This document shows positions 52,994 to 62,599 of a DNA stretch of 62,599 nt, piece by piece; positions within the stretch are counted from its first letter, which is position 1, and every line of letters starts with the position of its first letter. The notes under the pieces are model-generated. The model worked only from the letters and a program-made list of their open reading frames with translations, was not told the DNA's origin and made no database searches. This stretch comes from Bacillota bacterium (GTDB lineage Bacteria; Bacillota; Limnochordia; Darwinibacteriales; JAAYFS01). The translations under genes and the position numbers were made by a program. Where the stretch lies: positions 1 to 62,599 of the forward strand of contig JAAYFS010000006.1 of NCBI GenBank assembly GCA_012728115.1, written 5' to 3'.

Positions 52994-54081
52994 TATTTCC
53001 CCTCTTGTTTCCGCTCTGCCACCAGTGCCGCGCTCATACCAGAAGCTATAGCACAATGAAAAAACGCGGGATCATCCTGTGGTCCTCTTTTCATCGAACT
53101 TAGTTCTAATCCGCTTTTGATTAACTTTTCAAAAACGGGGGTGGTCTCAATCCACACAATTTTATATCCTAGCTGCTCAAGGTGAAGCAATTGCTCATTT
53201 ATCCGCTTGTTTTCTTTCAATATTAATGGCACTGCGATTTTGCCACGAACCAAGGAGATCTGTTCTAAAGCAGTTAAAGTATGATGGCTGATCCCTTGAT
53301 GACGTTCTCTAGCATCAGCTAAACTAACCCTTAAAATTGATATTGGAGTCCCGCCGAGTGAATTTATCGCGTTGAGAAAAACACCCTGTTCAACAGCTGT
53401 AGTTCCGAAACGAGTGTCAGTTCCTACTACCCCAGGACCCATAAGTATTATAGCCGCATCAGCCTGACAAACATGCTTGGCGGCCAAAAGTGCGCTAAAC
53501 ACATTTACTGCCTCAAAATCGCCGCCAAAGGCATTACCGAAAGTGATCGTTTTATAAATCAATCCCCTTTGTTGCAATACAGGTACGATTCTACTGAAAC
53601 TGAGTGGCAAGGCTGCTCCATCGCTCATCAAATATACTAATCTTTTAGCGGTAGTAAAATTAAACGCAAATGCTGCTGGAGCAAGCATACTATGCAAGGT
53701 GCCAACAATTACTGGTAAACCATCGATAGATTTAGCTTCTTTTAAAACGTGATGGTAATTGCTCGCTGGCTCCTCAACACTTAAAACTCTACCTTGTAAA
53801 GGAGTATAGCGCAATTTCATTATATGCCCATCCGCTGGTCTCAGTTCCTTGCAAAGTTCTTGCCCCTCAATAGCGATCACAAAATGATACCCACCAGAAC
53901 CTAGTTCAAGCTGAACAGCCGTTGTATTTAGGATTACGCTATCATTCTTTTTACACCTACCAGTAAGTGTGTGGTAATTTATTGCTCTTTGATTCTCACC
54001 ATTAATCGAAACCGTTAATTCTTGATAATTGCTGTGTTCTTTTACCTCGACTACCGTGCCACGTTCAATAATACAATCCAT
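52993..54081 (-). CDS. DUF3866 family protein
   Basis: About 362 residues. Family blocks: ERGTVVEVKEH, RAINYHTLTGRCKKNDSVILNTTAVQLELGSGGYHFVIAI, ILMGPGVVGTDTRFGTTAVEQG and GISHHTLTAL. DUF3866 is found in spore-forming and related Bacillota, often near spoIIM/histidine-phosphatase genes; its reaction is unknown. MDCIIERGTVV is used as the start to match the family; the frame is open to 54138 but without an SD there. The chosen ATG also has only a weak SD, so the start is uncertain. Confidence 0.78.
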   Translation of the reverse strand: MDCIIERGTVVEVKEHSNYQELTVSINGENQRAINYHTLTGRCKKNDSVILNTTAVQLELGSGGYHFVIAIEGQELCKELRPADGHIMKLRYTPLQGRVLSVEEPASNYHHVLKEAKSIDGLPVIVGTLHSMLAPAAFAFNFTTAKRLVYLMSDGAALPLSFSRIVPVLQQRGLIYKTITFGNAFGGDFEAVNVFSALLAAKHVCQADAAIILMGPGVVGTDTRFGTTAVEQGVFLNAINSLGGTPISILRVSLADARERHQGISHHTLTALEQISLVRGKIAVPLILKENKRINEQLLHLEQLGYKIVWIETTPVFEKLIKSGLELSSMKRGPQDDPAFFHCAIASGMSAALVAERKQEGK

Positions 54082-54156
54082 TCGATAAATCCCTGCCTTT
54101 TTTGGATTCTCAAACGTTTCAGTGATTCGGTATGTCAAACAATCTTCGTTAACAAA

Positions 54157-54179
54157 AAAAGCAGGTTATGCCTGCTTTT
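54157..54179 (-). terminator. Terminator after pnp
   Basis: AAAAGCAGG and CCTGCTTTT pair with a five-base loop; T-rich on the minus strand. It covers the pnp stop codon and ends the ylxR-to-pnp transcript. Confidence 0.8.
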
Positions 54180-56280
54180 AATTACTATTTTCTTTTGTTA
54201 GTAGTTCTTTGCGTGATAAGTTGATTCTTCCTTGTTTATCTATTTCAGTGACTTTTACTAAAATCTCATCGCCTACTGAAACCACATCTTCTACCTTATT
54301 GACTCGTTCATGTGACAGTTGAGAAATGTGGACTAATCCTTCCTTACCAGGCAAAATCTCAACAAAGGCGCCAAAATTCATAAGCCTTTTAACCTTTCCA
54401 AGATAACTTTCGCCAACCTCAACATCTTTCACAAATGTTTCGATAAGCTTACGAGCTTTTTCTCCCGCTTCTTCCTCCACCGAAGCGATATATACTCTTC
54501 CATCATCTGCGATATCGATTTGTACACCAGTTTCATCAATGATTTGTCTAATAGTCTTTCCGCCTGGACCGATGATATCACGGATTTTGTCAACTGGTAC
54601 TTCAAATGTGATAATCCGTGGTGCGTACCTTGATAGCTCTGGACGTGGTTCGGCGATCGCTTCAGCCATTTTTTCAAGAATGAAAAATCTACCTCTTTTC
54701 GCTTGTTCAAGAGCATCTGCTAGGATTTCGCGACTAACCCCACTGATTTTGATATCCATTTGGAGTGCCGTAATACCATTATGCGTTCCTGCAACTTTAA
54801 AATCCATATCTCCTAATGCGTCTTCTAATCCTTGAATATCGGTTAGAATGGCGAATTTTTCACCATATTTAACTAAACCCATGGCAATCCCAGCTACTGG
54901 ACGTTTAATCGGAACACCAGCATCCATCAAAGCCAAAGTACTTCCACAGACACTTGCTTGTGAACTAGAACCATTACTTTCAAGAACTTCTGAAACTAGT
55001 CTGAGAGTATATGGAAACTCATCCTCTTGTGGGATTACTGGTAAAAGTGCTCTTTCAGCTAAAGCACCATGACCGATCTCGCGCCTACCTGGTCCCCGCA
55101 CGGGACGAACTTCACCAACGCTGAATCCTGGGAAATTGTAGTGGTGGATATAGCGTTTTCTATCCTCATCGGTTAGATTGTCCAGCATTTGTTCATCGGA
55201 TTTTAGCCCCAAGGTGCAAACTGTTAAAACCTGTGTCTGACCACGGGTAAAGAGTCCTGAACCATGAGTTCTTGGTAAAATACCCACTTCACAAGAAACT
55301 GGCCTTATTTCATCTAAATTCCGACCATCTGGTCGCATTGCCTCTTCAGTAATCAAGCGACGAACTTCTTCTTTCATCAAGTTTTGAAACACTGTATTTA
55401 GCGCCGAGACATCTTCTTCAAACTTCTCTTCGCCAAATTCATTTAAGTACATTTCCTCAAGTCCTTGTCGAACTTGCTCCACCGAGTCTTCACGTTGTTT
55501 CTTATCTGCGGAATTTAGTGCATGTTTGAGATTTTCTAATCCCTTTTCTCTCACCCAGTTAACGATTGCCTCTTCAGGTTCGAACAAAGTGACTTCAATC
55601 TTTTCGACTCCGATTGCCTCACGCATCTCGTCTTGTTTAATGCATAATTCCTTAATTGCCTCATGCCCAAACATAATGGCTTCAAGGACCACATCTTCTG
55701 TAACCTCGTTTGCTCCCGCCTCTACCATCATTACTGCATCCTTGGTACCAGCAACTACTAGATCTAGATCGGATTTATGCGATTGTTCCAATGTTGGGTT
55801 AATTACAAACTCACCATTAACTCTTCCTATTTGTACCGCTGCAACTGGACCAGAAAAAGGAATATTGGAAATATGCAAAGCGGCACTAGCACCGATCACT
55901 GCAGCCAAAGATGGCGAATTATCCATATCGACCGACAATACTGTCGCCACAACGTGAACATCATTACGGAAACCCTCTGGGAATAACGGGCGAAGTGGTC
56001 TATCGATCATTCTTGCAGCTAAGATTGCTTGTTCGCTCGGTCTACCTTCACGCCTACCCCATCCACCAGGAATTTTGCCGACTGCATACATCCTTTCCTC
56101 ATAGTCAACAAGCAGTGGGAAGAAATCGATACCCGCGCGCGGTTCTTTACTCATGGTAGCGGTTACCAATACTACTGTGTCTCCGTAGCGAACAGTGACT
56201 GCACCATTAGCTTGTTTTGCGAGTTTTCCGACTTCCAAGACTAATGGTCGATCACCCACTACAAATCTAAATTGCTCCAT
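54178..56280 (-). CDS. pnp: Polyribonucleotide nucleotidyltransferase (PNPase)
   Basis: 700 residues. Two RNase PH-like domains ([51 protein letters not shown]; and [35 protein letters not shown]), then KH ([16 protein letters not shown]) and S1 ([29 protein letters not shown]) RNA-binding domains. It degrades RNA 3' to 5' using phosphate. A hairpin in its leader may be part of the usual autoregulation. Confidence 0.97.
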   Translation of the reverse strand: MEQFRFVVGDRPLVLEVGKLAKQANGAVTVRYGDTVVLVTATMSKEPRAGIDFFPLLVDYEERMYAVGKIPGGWGRREGRPSEQAILAARMIDRPLRPLFPEGFRNDVHVVATVLSVDMDNSPSLAAVIGASAALHISNIPFSGPVAAVQIGRVNGEFVINPTLEQSHKSDLDLVVAGTKDAVMMVEAGANEVTEDVVLEAIMFGHEAIKELCIKQDEMREAIGVEKIEVTLFEPEEAIVNWVREKGLENLKHALNSADKKQREDSVEQVRQGLEEMYLNEFGEEKFEEDVSALNTVFQNLMKEEVRRLITEEAMRPDGRNLDEIRPVSCEVGILPRTHGSGLFTRGQTQVLTVCTLGLKSDEQMLDNLTDEDRKRYIHHYNFPGFSVGEVRPVRGPGRREIGHGALAERALLPVIPQEDEFPYTLRLVSEVLESNGSSSQASVCGSTLALMDAGVPIKRPVAGIAMGLVKYGEKFAILTDIQGLEDALGDMDFKVAGTHNGITALQMDIKISGVSREILADALEQAKRGRFFILEKMAEAIAEPRPELSRYAPRIITFEVPVDKIRDIIGPGGKTIRQIIDETGVQIDIADDGRVYIASVEEEAGEKARKLIETFVKDVEVGESYLGKVKRLMNFGAFVEILPGKEGLVHISQLSHERVNKVEDVVSVGDEILVKVTEIDKQGRINLSRKELLTKENSN

Positions 56281-56298
56281 TTTTCTACCTCCCTGACA

Positions 56299-56321
56299 CT
56301 GTACATATTTAATATGTACAG
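56299..56321 (-). other. Hairpin in the pnp leader
   Basis: CTGTACATAT and ATATGTACAG form a perfect ten-pair stem with loop TTA, a few bases upstream of the pnp SD. In Escherichia coli a leader stem cleaved by RNase III is central to PNPase autocontrol; the same role here is inference. Confidence 0.5.
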
Positions 56322-56348
56322 TATTCCCTAAAAATCAACTTGTAAAAA

Positions 56349-56368
56349 CGAGCGGGAAATCCCGCTCG
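56349..56368 (-). terminator. Terminator/attenuator after rpsO
   Basis: CGAGCGGG and CCCGCTCG around AAAT, followed by TTTTTA on the minus strand, five bases past the rpsO stop. It probably separates rpsO from pnp at least partially. Confidence 0.8.
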
Positions 56369-56373
56369 AAACA

Positions 56374-56640
56374 TTAACGACGTAATCCTAGTTCTTCTAG
56401 GATATTCCTATAAGAATCAATATCTTTCTTGGCTAAGTAATTCAATAGCCCTCTGCGCTGACCAATCATTTTATAAAGACCGCGACGAGAGTGATGGTCC
56501 TTCTTGTGAACTTTCAAATGCTCAGTCAACTCTTGAATTCTCTTTGTCAAGATAGCGATTTGAACTTCAGGAGAACCAGTATCATTTTCGCTGCGTTTAA
56601 AGCGGTCAATGATGGCTTGCTTTTCCTCTTTAGAAATCAT
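56374..56640 (-). CDS. rpsO: 30S ribosomal protein S15
   Basis: 88 residues, normal length. [26 protein letters not shown] and [29 protein letters not shown] are diagnostic. Binds the central 16S rRNA three-way junction. Between ribF and pnp as usual. Confidence 0.98.
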   Translation of the reverse strand: MISKEEKQAIIDRFKRSENDTGSPEVQIAILTKRIQELTEHLKVHKKDHHSRRGLYKMIGQRRGLLNYLAKKDIDSYRNILEELGLRR

Positions 56641-56724
56641 GTTAACACCTCCATTTTTCCATTTACACCTCTCTCCAAGAATATCGTCGGAGATTCAAAT
56701 ATTCCTAGAAAAGGGTTTCCGTTG

Positions 56725-57696
56725 TTATTCTAACATACCATTGGTGCATTGTAAATGATAGGAGCCTATTTCGCGCTCAGCAACTTTAACATCATCAGCG
56801 ATTTGCTCAATCAACTCTTCTATAGTATCGAATTTAAAGATATCCCTTATACGTCTAAGAAAATGCACCTCTAGTTCTTGATAATACAAAGAACCGTTAA
56901 ATCCGAGTAAATAAGATTCAATGGTATGTTTTTCCCCATTAAAGGTTGGGTTATCACTGATAGACGTAACCGCAGGATAATAATTCTTGTGCACTCTACA
57001 ATAGGTTAAATAAACACCATCTAAGGGAATAACAAAATCTGGAGAAATTTCCAAATTTGCTGTCGGGAATCCCAGGCGTCGTCCCCTTTGAGAACCTTCC
57101 ACTACTTTTCCACAATAAAACGGGTACCTGCCCAACAACATAGTCGCTTCTGGGATAAGACCATTAGCTAATAATTGGCGAATCCTAGTACTACTAACTG
57201 GCTCATTTTCTATTAACAAAGGCGGAACCACTTCTACAGAAAACCCATATCTTTTTCCATACTCTGCTAAAAGTTCGGGATTTCCCCGCGCTCGGTAACC
57301 AAATCGATAGTTGTAACCACAAACCACGTGTTTGGCACAGAGGGTTTTTATTAAAAGTTCCTCAATAAAGACTTCTGGTTCCATTTTCGCAAATTCGTCC
57401 GAAAAATCTACCCAGGCAACCTCATCTATTCCAAAGCTATGAAGCAATCGAACTCTTTCAGTTAGACTCGTTACCAATTGAATCTTCTTATTAAAGTACT
57501 GCTCAGGTGGAATATTGAATGTAAGAACCATACTACTTAAGTTCTCGGTTCTCTCTTTCTGTGCAACTGCTCTTTTTAATAATTCTTGATGCCCAAGATG
57601 CACACCATCAAATGTACCTAAAGCAACACTCCTAGATCGTAAGTCATTCCGCTTGCTCCAATTCATCTTTAACCAAATACTTTGATTGGTTGACAT
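56725..57696 (-). CDS. ribF: Bifunctional riboflavin kinase / FAD synthetase
   Basis: 323 residues. FAD synthetase half: VALGTFDGVHLGHQELL, YRFGYRARGN, SSTRIRQLL; riboflavin kinase half: GRRLGFPTANLEI and KHTIESYLLGF. Makes FMN and FAD. The ATG lies 28 bases inside the end of truB with AGAGGT upstream. Confidence 0.94.
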   Translation of the reverse strand: MSTNQSIWLKMNWSKRNDLRSRSVALGTFDGVHLGHQELLKRAVAQKERTENLSSMVLTFNIPPEQYFNKKIQLVTSLTERVRLLHSFGIDEVAWVDFSDEFAKMEPEVFIEELLIKTLCAKHVVCGYNYRFGYRARGNPELLAEYGKRYGFSVEVVPPLLIENEPVSSTRIRQLLANGLIPEATMLLGRYPFYCGKVVEGSQRGRRLGFPTANLEISPDFVIPLDGVYLTYCRVHKNYYPAVTSISDNPTFNGEKHTIESYLLGFNGSLYYQELEVHFLRRIRDIFKFDTIEELIEQIADDVKVAEREIGSYHLQCTNGMLE

Positions 57697-58583
57697 ACTA
57701 ACTTACCTCTATTCTGAATTTCTCCTATAGCTAATAGATGATCAGCCTCATTGACAATCAAGACCTGGCTACCAACTACGAGATTGTCAGGAAGATCAAA
57801 ATCTATGTAATTTCCATTAAGAATTCGGCGCTCGCCCTCACCTGAGACAATTATTTTTTGCCAGTCGGATAAAACATCCTGAATCGAAGTAATAAAACTA
57901 TAATCCTCATTAGCGACCATTGTTTCAATTTCTTCGAGAGTAAAAGCCTCTTCCTGCTTAAAAGGGCCACTGACCGTGCGCGCTAAAAATGACATATGAG
58001 CCCCGACTCCCAGTCGAGTACCTATGTCATGACATAATGTTCTGATATAAGTTCCTTTAGAGCAATTAATCTCAAGTAACACTCGCGAACCAAATCGCAG
58101 TTCATCTTCAGTCTCAGGCCAAATCTTGTTAACATGGATCTCATGAATCTTTACTTTTCTGGCAGGTCGATCAATAGCCTTACCTTGCCTAGCCAATTCA
58201 TAAAGCCTCTTTCCTTGAACTCTAACTGCCGATGCCATAGGTGGAACTTGTTCTATTTCACCAAGAAAACCGCTTAATATATCAGCAAATCTACCTGGGC
58301 TAATAGCAAAGTCTAGATTGAAGTCCGTGGTATTTCCACTAGCATCTTGTGTATCAGTGGCGATTCCTAAAGTTAATTCTGCCACATAAGTCTTGTCCTC
58401 TTCCAAAAAAAACGAAGCGATCCTTGTTCCTTTCCCCACACAGATAGGCAAAACCCCAACCGCTCCTGGATCTAGTGTTCCTGTATGACCAACTCTTTTA
58501 ATACCAAGAGTCCTACGCAAAAAAGCAACCACTTGGTGCGATGACATCCCAGGAGGTTTGAGAACATTAATAATCCCATCCAA
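57669..58583 (-). CDS. truB: tRNA pseudouridine(55) synthase
   Basis: 304 residues. INVLKPPGMSSHQVVAFLRR and the catalytic-Asp motif GHTGTLDPGAVGVLPICVGKGTR, plus GTYIRTLCHDIG. A C-terminal PUA-like region is present. Modifies U55 of tRNAs. Confidence 0.95.
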   Translation of the reverse strand: MDGIINVLKPPGMSSHQVVAFLRRTLGIKRVGHTGTLDPGAVGVLPICVGKGTRIASFFLEEDKTYVAELTLGIATDTQDASGNTTDFNLDFAISPGRFADILSGFLGEIEQVPPMASAVRVQGKRLYELARQGKAIDRPARKVKIHEIHVNKIWPETEDELRFGSRVLLEINCSKGTYIRTLCHDIGTRLGVGAHMSFLARTVSGPFKQEEAFTLEEIETMVANEDYSFITSIQDVLSDWQKIIVSGEGERRILNGNYIDFDLPDNLVVGSQVLIVNEADHLLAIGEIQNRGKLVCQPIKVFG

Positions 58584-58588
58584 TTTGC

Positions 58589-59557
58589 TTACCTCCTAAA
58601 ATGCGCTAAAAGTTTTTCTGTTTCTGTAACAACTTGCTGGATCACCGAAGAAAGTTCTCCTGAAACTCTCGCTCCTGCGGCAAGTTTATGGCCACCACCA
58701 CCAAGCTTCGTAGCTAAAGATCGTACATCATATTGATGCGAGCGAAATCCGATTCTCACTTCATTAGGCTCTGTTTCCCGAAAGAGTAAGGCGATTTGAA
58801 CTCCTTCGATCATCCGCGCATACTGAACTAACTGATCAGTCTCCCGAGGATCGACCCCAAAATTTCTAAAATCTTCATTACTTAGTTTCATCCAAGCAAC
58901 TTCGCCAGAAGAATTCTTCTCCATGTTATTTAGGGCATGACCAAGCAACTTCATAAAATTCCATGATTTCGTTTCAAAAATCTCTCGCGAAATCTTTGCG
59001 GGGTCAGCTCCAAGTTCTACTAATTCGGACGCTACCAAAAGCACTTCACTAGTGGTATTAGCATAGCGAAATCCCCCTGTATCACCGAAAATCCCACCAT
59101 AGACATTGTAAGCGATCGCAGGAGTAATAGCTATATCTAGTCCTTTGAGAATCTTGTACACCATACTGGCAGTCGCTGGTTCAGTAGAATCGTGATATTT
59201 ATAGTCAGCGTGTTGACTGTTTCCAGGATGATGATCAACATTAAAAATAACTGGAATTGTAGTAACAAAATCTTTTAAGGAACCAGTACGAGTTATTTCA
59301 CAATCAAGAACGATAAGCGCCCTAAAGTCCCAATCCTCGATCGATGAATGTCCCTCTATCTCGTCAATATGGGGCCAGACTAGAGAAGAAGGGATAGGAT
59401 CGCTAGTTACCACCCGACACCTCTTCCCTAGCTGTTTCAATCCAAGGTAAAGACCAAGCATCGATCCGATACTATCAGCATCTGGATTCTCATGTGCGAC
59501 TATTAGATAGTCATCATATTTACGTAAAGCATCGAGAAACTCTTTGCTGGGGCTCAC
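58589..59557 (-). CDS. nrnA: DHH/DHHA1 oligoribonuclease / pAp phosphatase (NrnA-type)
   Basis: 322 residues. DHH motifs: VAHENPDADSIGSMLGLYLGL, VLDCE, FNVDHHPGN and GDTGGFRYANT; the DHHA1 tail has GGGGHKLAAGARV. NrnA degrades nanoRNA and dephosphorylates pAp. GTG start overlapping the rbfA stop (GTGA). Encoded in the infB operon as in other Bacillota. Confidence 0.92.
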   Translation of the reverse strand: MSPSKEFLDALRKYDDYLIVAHENPDADSIGSMLGLYLGLKQLGKRCRVVTSDPIPSSLVWPHIDEIEGHSSIEDWDFRALIVLDCEITRTGSLKDFVTTIPVIFNVDHHPGNSQHADYKYHDSTEPATASMVYKILKGLDIAITPAIAYNVYGGIFGDTGGFRYANTTSEVLLVASELVELGADPAKISREIFETKSWNFMKLLGHALNNMEKNSSGEVAWMKLSNEDFRNFGVDPRETDQLVQYARMIEGVQIALLFRETEPNEVRIGFRSHQYDVRSLATKLGGGGHKLAAGARVSGELSSVIQQVVTETEKLLAHFRR

Positions 59558-59907
59558 TGGTCAGTTCCTCCCGTATCAAGTTCCTTCAAAATCGCTGAGA
59601 TCCTCGCACCATGCTCTAAGGAGTCATCGTATATAAAGGCAAGTTCTGGGGTATGCCTAATCCGAATGCGCTTGCCTAATTCGGTGCGAATAAAACCAGC
59701 TGCCTTAGTTAAACCTTCCAGAGTTTTATTCCGTTCTTGTTCGTCTCCATAGACACTTACAAAAACCTTAGCGTGCGAGAAATCTCTTGATAATTCCACT
59801 GTGGTAATACTTAAAAATCCTAGTCTTGGATCTTTAACTTCTCTTTGGATAATATCGCTCAATTCTCTCCGGATTTCTTCGCTTAATCGTTGATTTCGCT
59901 GACTCAT
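59554..59907 (-). CDS. rbfA: Ribosome-binding factor A
   Basis: 117 residues. [46 protein letters not shown] and [14 protein letters not shown] are family features. Needed for 16S 5'-end maturation. Overlaps infB and nrnA by four bases each. Confidence 0.95.
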   Translation of the reverse strand: MSQRNQRLSEEIRRELSDIIQREVKDPRLGFLSITTVELSRDFSHAKVFVSVYGDEQERNKTLEGLTKAAGFIRTELGKRIRIRHTPELAFIYDDSLEHGARISAILKELDTGGTDQ

Positions 59908-61988
59908 AGCTTTCTTTCCACCTTTTCCATTGTATAGGCTTCTAGAATATCGCCAAGCTTAATATCATTAAAACCCTCTACTCCGATTCCACACTCATAT
60001 CCTTGAGCCACTTCTCTCACATCATCCTTGAATCGTCTTAAAGAGCTAATCTTGCTTTCATAAACCACCACGTTATCGCGCACTACTCTAACTTGTGAAG
60101 AACGAACGATTTTTCCTTCAAGTATATAACAACCTGCAACCATGCCTATATTGGGCACCTTAAAGGTTTCGCGCACTTCGGCTCGACCAAGAGTTACTTC
60201 CTTGAATTCAGGGTCTAATAATCCAACCATAGCAGCTTTTACTTCGTCGATTAGATCATAAATTACCCTGTAGAGACGAATATCGATTTCTTCTTTTTCC
60301 GCTGCGATTCTTGCACCTGGCTCTGGTCTGACGTTAAATCCAACGATAATAGCATTCGCTGTAGCTGCTAAATTAACATCTGATTCGGTAATTCCACCGA
60401 CACCTTGGTGAATTACAACTACACGGACTTCATCGGTCGACAGTTTTTCTAGAGATTGTCTTACCGCTTCTGCCGAACCTTGTACGTCAGCCTTAAGCAC
60501 AACATTTAATTCTTTGACCTCGCCCTCTTTGATCTTGGCAAAGAGATCATCGAGAGTCACTCTGGAACTTTGACGAATAGTTTTCTCGCGTTGCTTATGT
60601 TGTTTGAGACTAGCAACTTGTCTAGCAGTTTGTTCATCATCAACAACCACTAATACGTCTCCAGCTTCGGGTACATCCGATATTCCAAGAATCTCAACAG
60701 GCTTAGAAGGTCCAGCTTCTTTTATTTGGCGTCCTTGGTCATCGATCAAGGCTCTAACCCTTCCAGATACATTTCCTACCGCAAAAATATCGCCCACTCT
60801 CAATGTTCCATTGGAAATCAACACAGTCGCAACTGGACCGCGCCCTTTATCCAACTTAGCCTCAATTACAGTACCTCGTGCTTGTCTATCAGGATTAGCT
60901 TTAAAGTCCTCCATCTCTGCTACTAACAAAATCATCTCTAATAATTCATCGATACCTTCACCTTTTAGAGCAGAAAGCGGAACACAAATTGTGTCGCCAC
61001 CCCATTCTTCGGGTAGTAAACCATGCTCGGTTAAACCTTGCTTAACGCGATCGGGGTCTGCGGTAGGTTTATCAATTTTATTGATCGCTACAATAATCGG
61101 TACTTTCGCTGCCTTGGCATGATTGATCGCCTCAACTGTTTGGGGCATGATTCCATCATCGGCTGCAACCACTAATATCGCAATATCTGTGACTTGAGCT
61201 CCTCTGGAACGCATTGCAGTAAAAGCTTCGTGACCTGGTGTATCTATGAAGGTTATTTTTTTACCGTTATAATCAACTTGATAAGCACCGATATGTTGAG
61301 TAATTCCGCCAGCTTCCGTGGCTGTTACTCTTGTAGCTCGGATACTATCAAGCAAAGTGGTCTTTCCATGGTCAACGTGTCCCATAATAGTCACTACTGG
61401 TGGTCTGTGCTGCAGGTCTTTTTCATCATCAGGTTGTTCTTCGAATATTGTTTCATCTAATGTTTTATATGGTTTCGACTCAACACCGAATTCTGAACAC
61501 ACAACGGACGCAGTCTCATAATCGATAGTCTGGTTTAGAGTAACCATGACACCAAGTTTAATAAGTTTCTTGATTATTTCTGAAGGAGTAGTACCCAATT
61601 TAGCGGCGAGATCCTTTACAACAATTGTATCTGGTAGTTCTAGCTCCTTTTCCTTAACCTGAGCTTCCCTTTTTCCATTTTTTTTCCTTTTGGTTTTTAC
61701 ATGACTTAATTTACTGCTATCATCGATCTCTTCGTCTTTACCGCTTTTTGAGCGTTTCCCTTTTCGCGGTTTTTTTACAAAAGTATCTTCTTCCTCATCC
61801 ACATCGATATCAACATCTAAGGATGACGAATCGTCTTTAAAATGGTCATAAACCATTTGTGCAATGTCATTCTCAATAGTGCTCATATGATTCTTTACAT
61901 CTGCGCCAAGATCTAGGAGAAAATCAACTAGCACCTTACTTTCAATATTCAGATCTTTGGCAAGTTCATACACTCTAATTTTTTTCAT
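59904..61988 (-). CDS. infB: Translation initiation factor IF-2
   Basis: About 694 residues. Two N-terminal IF2_N modules ([19 protein letters not shown] and [19 protein letters not shown]) flank a basic linker (about 70-110). The GTPase shows [31 protein letters not shown] and INKIDKP; beta-barrel and C-terminal domains follow. The ATG at 61988 is best spaced from AGGAG. Overlaps rbfA by four bases. The linker is short, as in many Clostridia-type IF-2 proteins. Confidence 0.97.
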   Translation of the reverse strand: MKKIRVYELAKDLNIESKVLVDFLLDLGADVKNHMSTIENDIAQMVYDHFKDDSSSLDVDIDVDEEEDTFVKKPRKGKRSKSGKDEEIDDSSKLSHVKTKRKKNGKREAQVKEKELELPDTIVVKDLAAKLGTTPSEIIKKLIKLGVMVTLNQTIDYETASVVCSEFGVESKPYKTLDETIFEEQPDDEKDLQHRPPVVTIMGHVDHGKTTLLDSIRATRVTATEAGGITQHIGAYQVDYNGKKITFIDTPGHEAFTAMRSRGAQVTDIAILVVAADDGIMPQTVEAINHAKAAKVPIIVAINKIDKPTADPDRVKQGLTEHGLLPEEWGGDTICVPLSALKGEGIDELLEMILLVAEMEDFKANPDRQARGTVIEAKLDKGRGPVATVLISNGTLRVGDIFAVGNVSGRVRALIDDQGRQIKEAGPSKPVEILGISDVPEAGDVLVVVDDEQTARQVASLKQHKQREKTIRQSSRVTLDDLFAKIKEGEVKELNVVLKADVQGSAEAVRQSLEKLSTDEVRVVVIHQGVGGITESDVNLAATANAIIVGFNVRPEPGARIAAEKEEIDIRLYRVIYDLIDEVKAAMVGLLDPEFKEVTLGRAEVRETFKVPNIGMVAGCYILEGKIVRSSQVRVVRDNVVVYESKISSLRRFKDDVREVAQGYECGIGVEGFNDIKLGDILEAYTMEKVERKL

Positions 61989-61993
61989 TGGCA

Positions 61994-62341
61994 TCACTCC
62001 TGTAGTTTCTCCCCCTTAATTTCATCCATACTTGCTATCAAATCCTTGAGAGTTCGAGCAAAACCTCTGTCCATGACTCCAATGACCGCACGGCGAGATT
62101 TTCCAATAGCCAGACCCAATTCGTTCATTGTAGCAAATTCTCGAAGAGCTATGGAATAGCCCTTCGCTAAAGAGGTAAATTTGGTTTTGGTGTTTTTCGA
62201 ACAATCTTTTGCAACAAGTACTAAATGGACTTTACCTCTGCGAATAGCTGTTTCCACACCTTGCTCACCTGAAATTAAGTTTCCTGCTCTTTGCGCAAAG
62301 CCAAGCATGCTAAAAAGCTTATTCTTGATTAATTTGCTCAT
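61994..62341 (-). CDS. ylxQ: YlxQ, L7Ae/L30e-type RNA-binding protein
   Basis: 115 residues. [42 protein letters not shown] is an L7Ae-like kink-turn-binding fold. In Bacillota it lies between ylxR and infB. It overlaps the ylxR 3' end by 23 bases. Exact RNA target unknown. Confidence 0.88.
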   Translation of the reverse strand: MSKLIKNKLFSMLGFAQRAGNLISGEQGVETAIRRGKVHLVLVAKDCSKNTKTKFTSLAKGYSIALREFATMNELGLAIGKSRRAVIGVMDRGFARTLKDLIASMDEIKGEKLQE

Positions 62342-62599
62342 TTAGCTGCATCTCCAATTCAGATCTACACTCTGACCCAATCGAACAGTTTAACGCTCGC
62401 TCCAATTGCTTACCATTCAATGCTTTTGCCAAGCAGTCTTCAGAAACACAAATGTATGCGCCTCGCCCAGATAATTTACCTGTACTATCTAACTTAATTT
62501 CATTTTCGGGGGTTCTTACAATCCTGATCAACTCTCGCTTCGGTTTGGCTGTTCGACAACCTATACAAGTACGTATCGGAATATGTTTTTTTTTAATAA
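62319..62599 (-). CDS. ylxR: YlxR family protein, 5' end off the window
   Basis: Reading continues in frame to the right edge: IPIRTCIGCRTAKPKRELIRIV is the YlxR N-terminus (CxGC motif), then NGRGAY-like GRGAYICVSEDC. YlxR is a small nucleic-acid-binding protein encoded after nusA. An internal TTG at 62531 is not the true start, since the conserved region extends upstream. The start codon and nusA should lie just beyond the window. Confidence 0.85.
   Translation of the reverse strand, partial: IKKKHIPIRTCIGCRTAKPKRELIRIVRTPENEIKLDSTGKLSGRGAYICVSEDCLAKALNGKQLERALNCSIGSECRSELEMQLNEQINQE

Noticed and set aside
1-62599. tRNA or rRNA genes
   Set aside because: No cloverleaf with a GTTCGA-type T-loop and CCA end, and no rRNA-like conserved segment, was noticed in the intergenic gaps; a tRNAscan run would settle it.

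Overview
The window reads as chromosome from an anaerobic, motile, endospore-forming member of the Bacillota (Firmicutes), moderately AT-rich. Sporulation genes are spread across it: sigK, a SleB-type cortex hydrolase, spoVAC-D-E, spoIIAA-spoIIAB-sigF, a dacF-like carboxypeptidase and spoIIM. A class III ribonucleotide reductase with its activase and a sodium-pump decarboxylase point to anaerobic life. Two features are unusual for a Gram-positive type: a complete exbB-exbD-tonB set, and an SLH/coiled-coil/C-terminal-helix protein built like the outer-membrane tether Omp-alpha of Thermotoga. Together they suggest a diderm (outer-membrane-bearing) Bacillota lineage. I saw no rRNA, tRNA, transposase, phage gene or CRISPR array. 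Most genes are on the minus strand.

Layout. 1-2700: yqeH (partial), yqeG, sigK and threonine ammonia-lyase (minus). 2.8-7.7 kb: nrdD, an ArsR repressor, sleB and nrdG, then two small conserved proteins (DUF1893 and DUF123). 7.8-10.9 kb: three tandem M42 aminopeptidases. 10.9-12.7 kb: an M-box magnesium riboswitch, a possible leader peptide and mgtE. 12.7-16.8 kb: oxaloacetate-decarboxylase-type operon (gamma, biotin carrier, beta, alpha) ending in a nucleoside hydrolase. 16.9-24.1 kb: mutS-mutL-miaA and miaB plus a PRC-barrel-like protein. 24.1-25.5 kb: copZ-like chaperone under a CsoR-like operator, diverging from a DUF421-DUF4363 pair. 25.5-35.9 kb: chemotaxis and flagellar-switch genes cheW, fliM, fliY, cheA, cheY, cheC, cheD, cheB, cheR, then fapA-like and Gx-transporter genes. 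36.0-37.9 kb: spoVAC-D-E. 37.9-38.4 kb: a 533-base gap with a candidate structured RNA. 38.4-43.7 kb: exbB-exbD-tonB, a cohesin-domain protein and the Omp-alpha-like tether. 43.8-54.1 kb: GNAT, PHP, spoIIA operon, dacF, pdp, deoB, xerD, spoIIM, a histidine phosphatase and DUF3866. 54.2-62.6 kb: the standard translation operon ylxR-ylxQ-infB-rbfA-nrnA-truB-ribF-rpsO-pnp.

How the parts fit. The spoIIM-xerD-deoB-(nucleoside phosphorylase)-dacF-spoIIA stretch, the yqeG-yqeH pair, mutS-mutL-miaA and the infB operon follow arrangements well known from Bacillus and Clostridia, so the core is conventional. The most interesting parts are the envelope operon (ExbB/ExbD/TonB energiser, secreted cohesin protein and SLH tether), the layered control in front of mgtE (transcriptional riboswitch, then a leader reading frame whose stop codon lies in a hairpin that hides the mgtE ribosome site), the structured region at 38.0-38.36 kb, and a cheR gene whose conserved N-terminus extends upstream of any usable start codon.

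Starts were chosen by Shine-Dalgarno (SD) spacing and family alignment from memory. No database search was possible.
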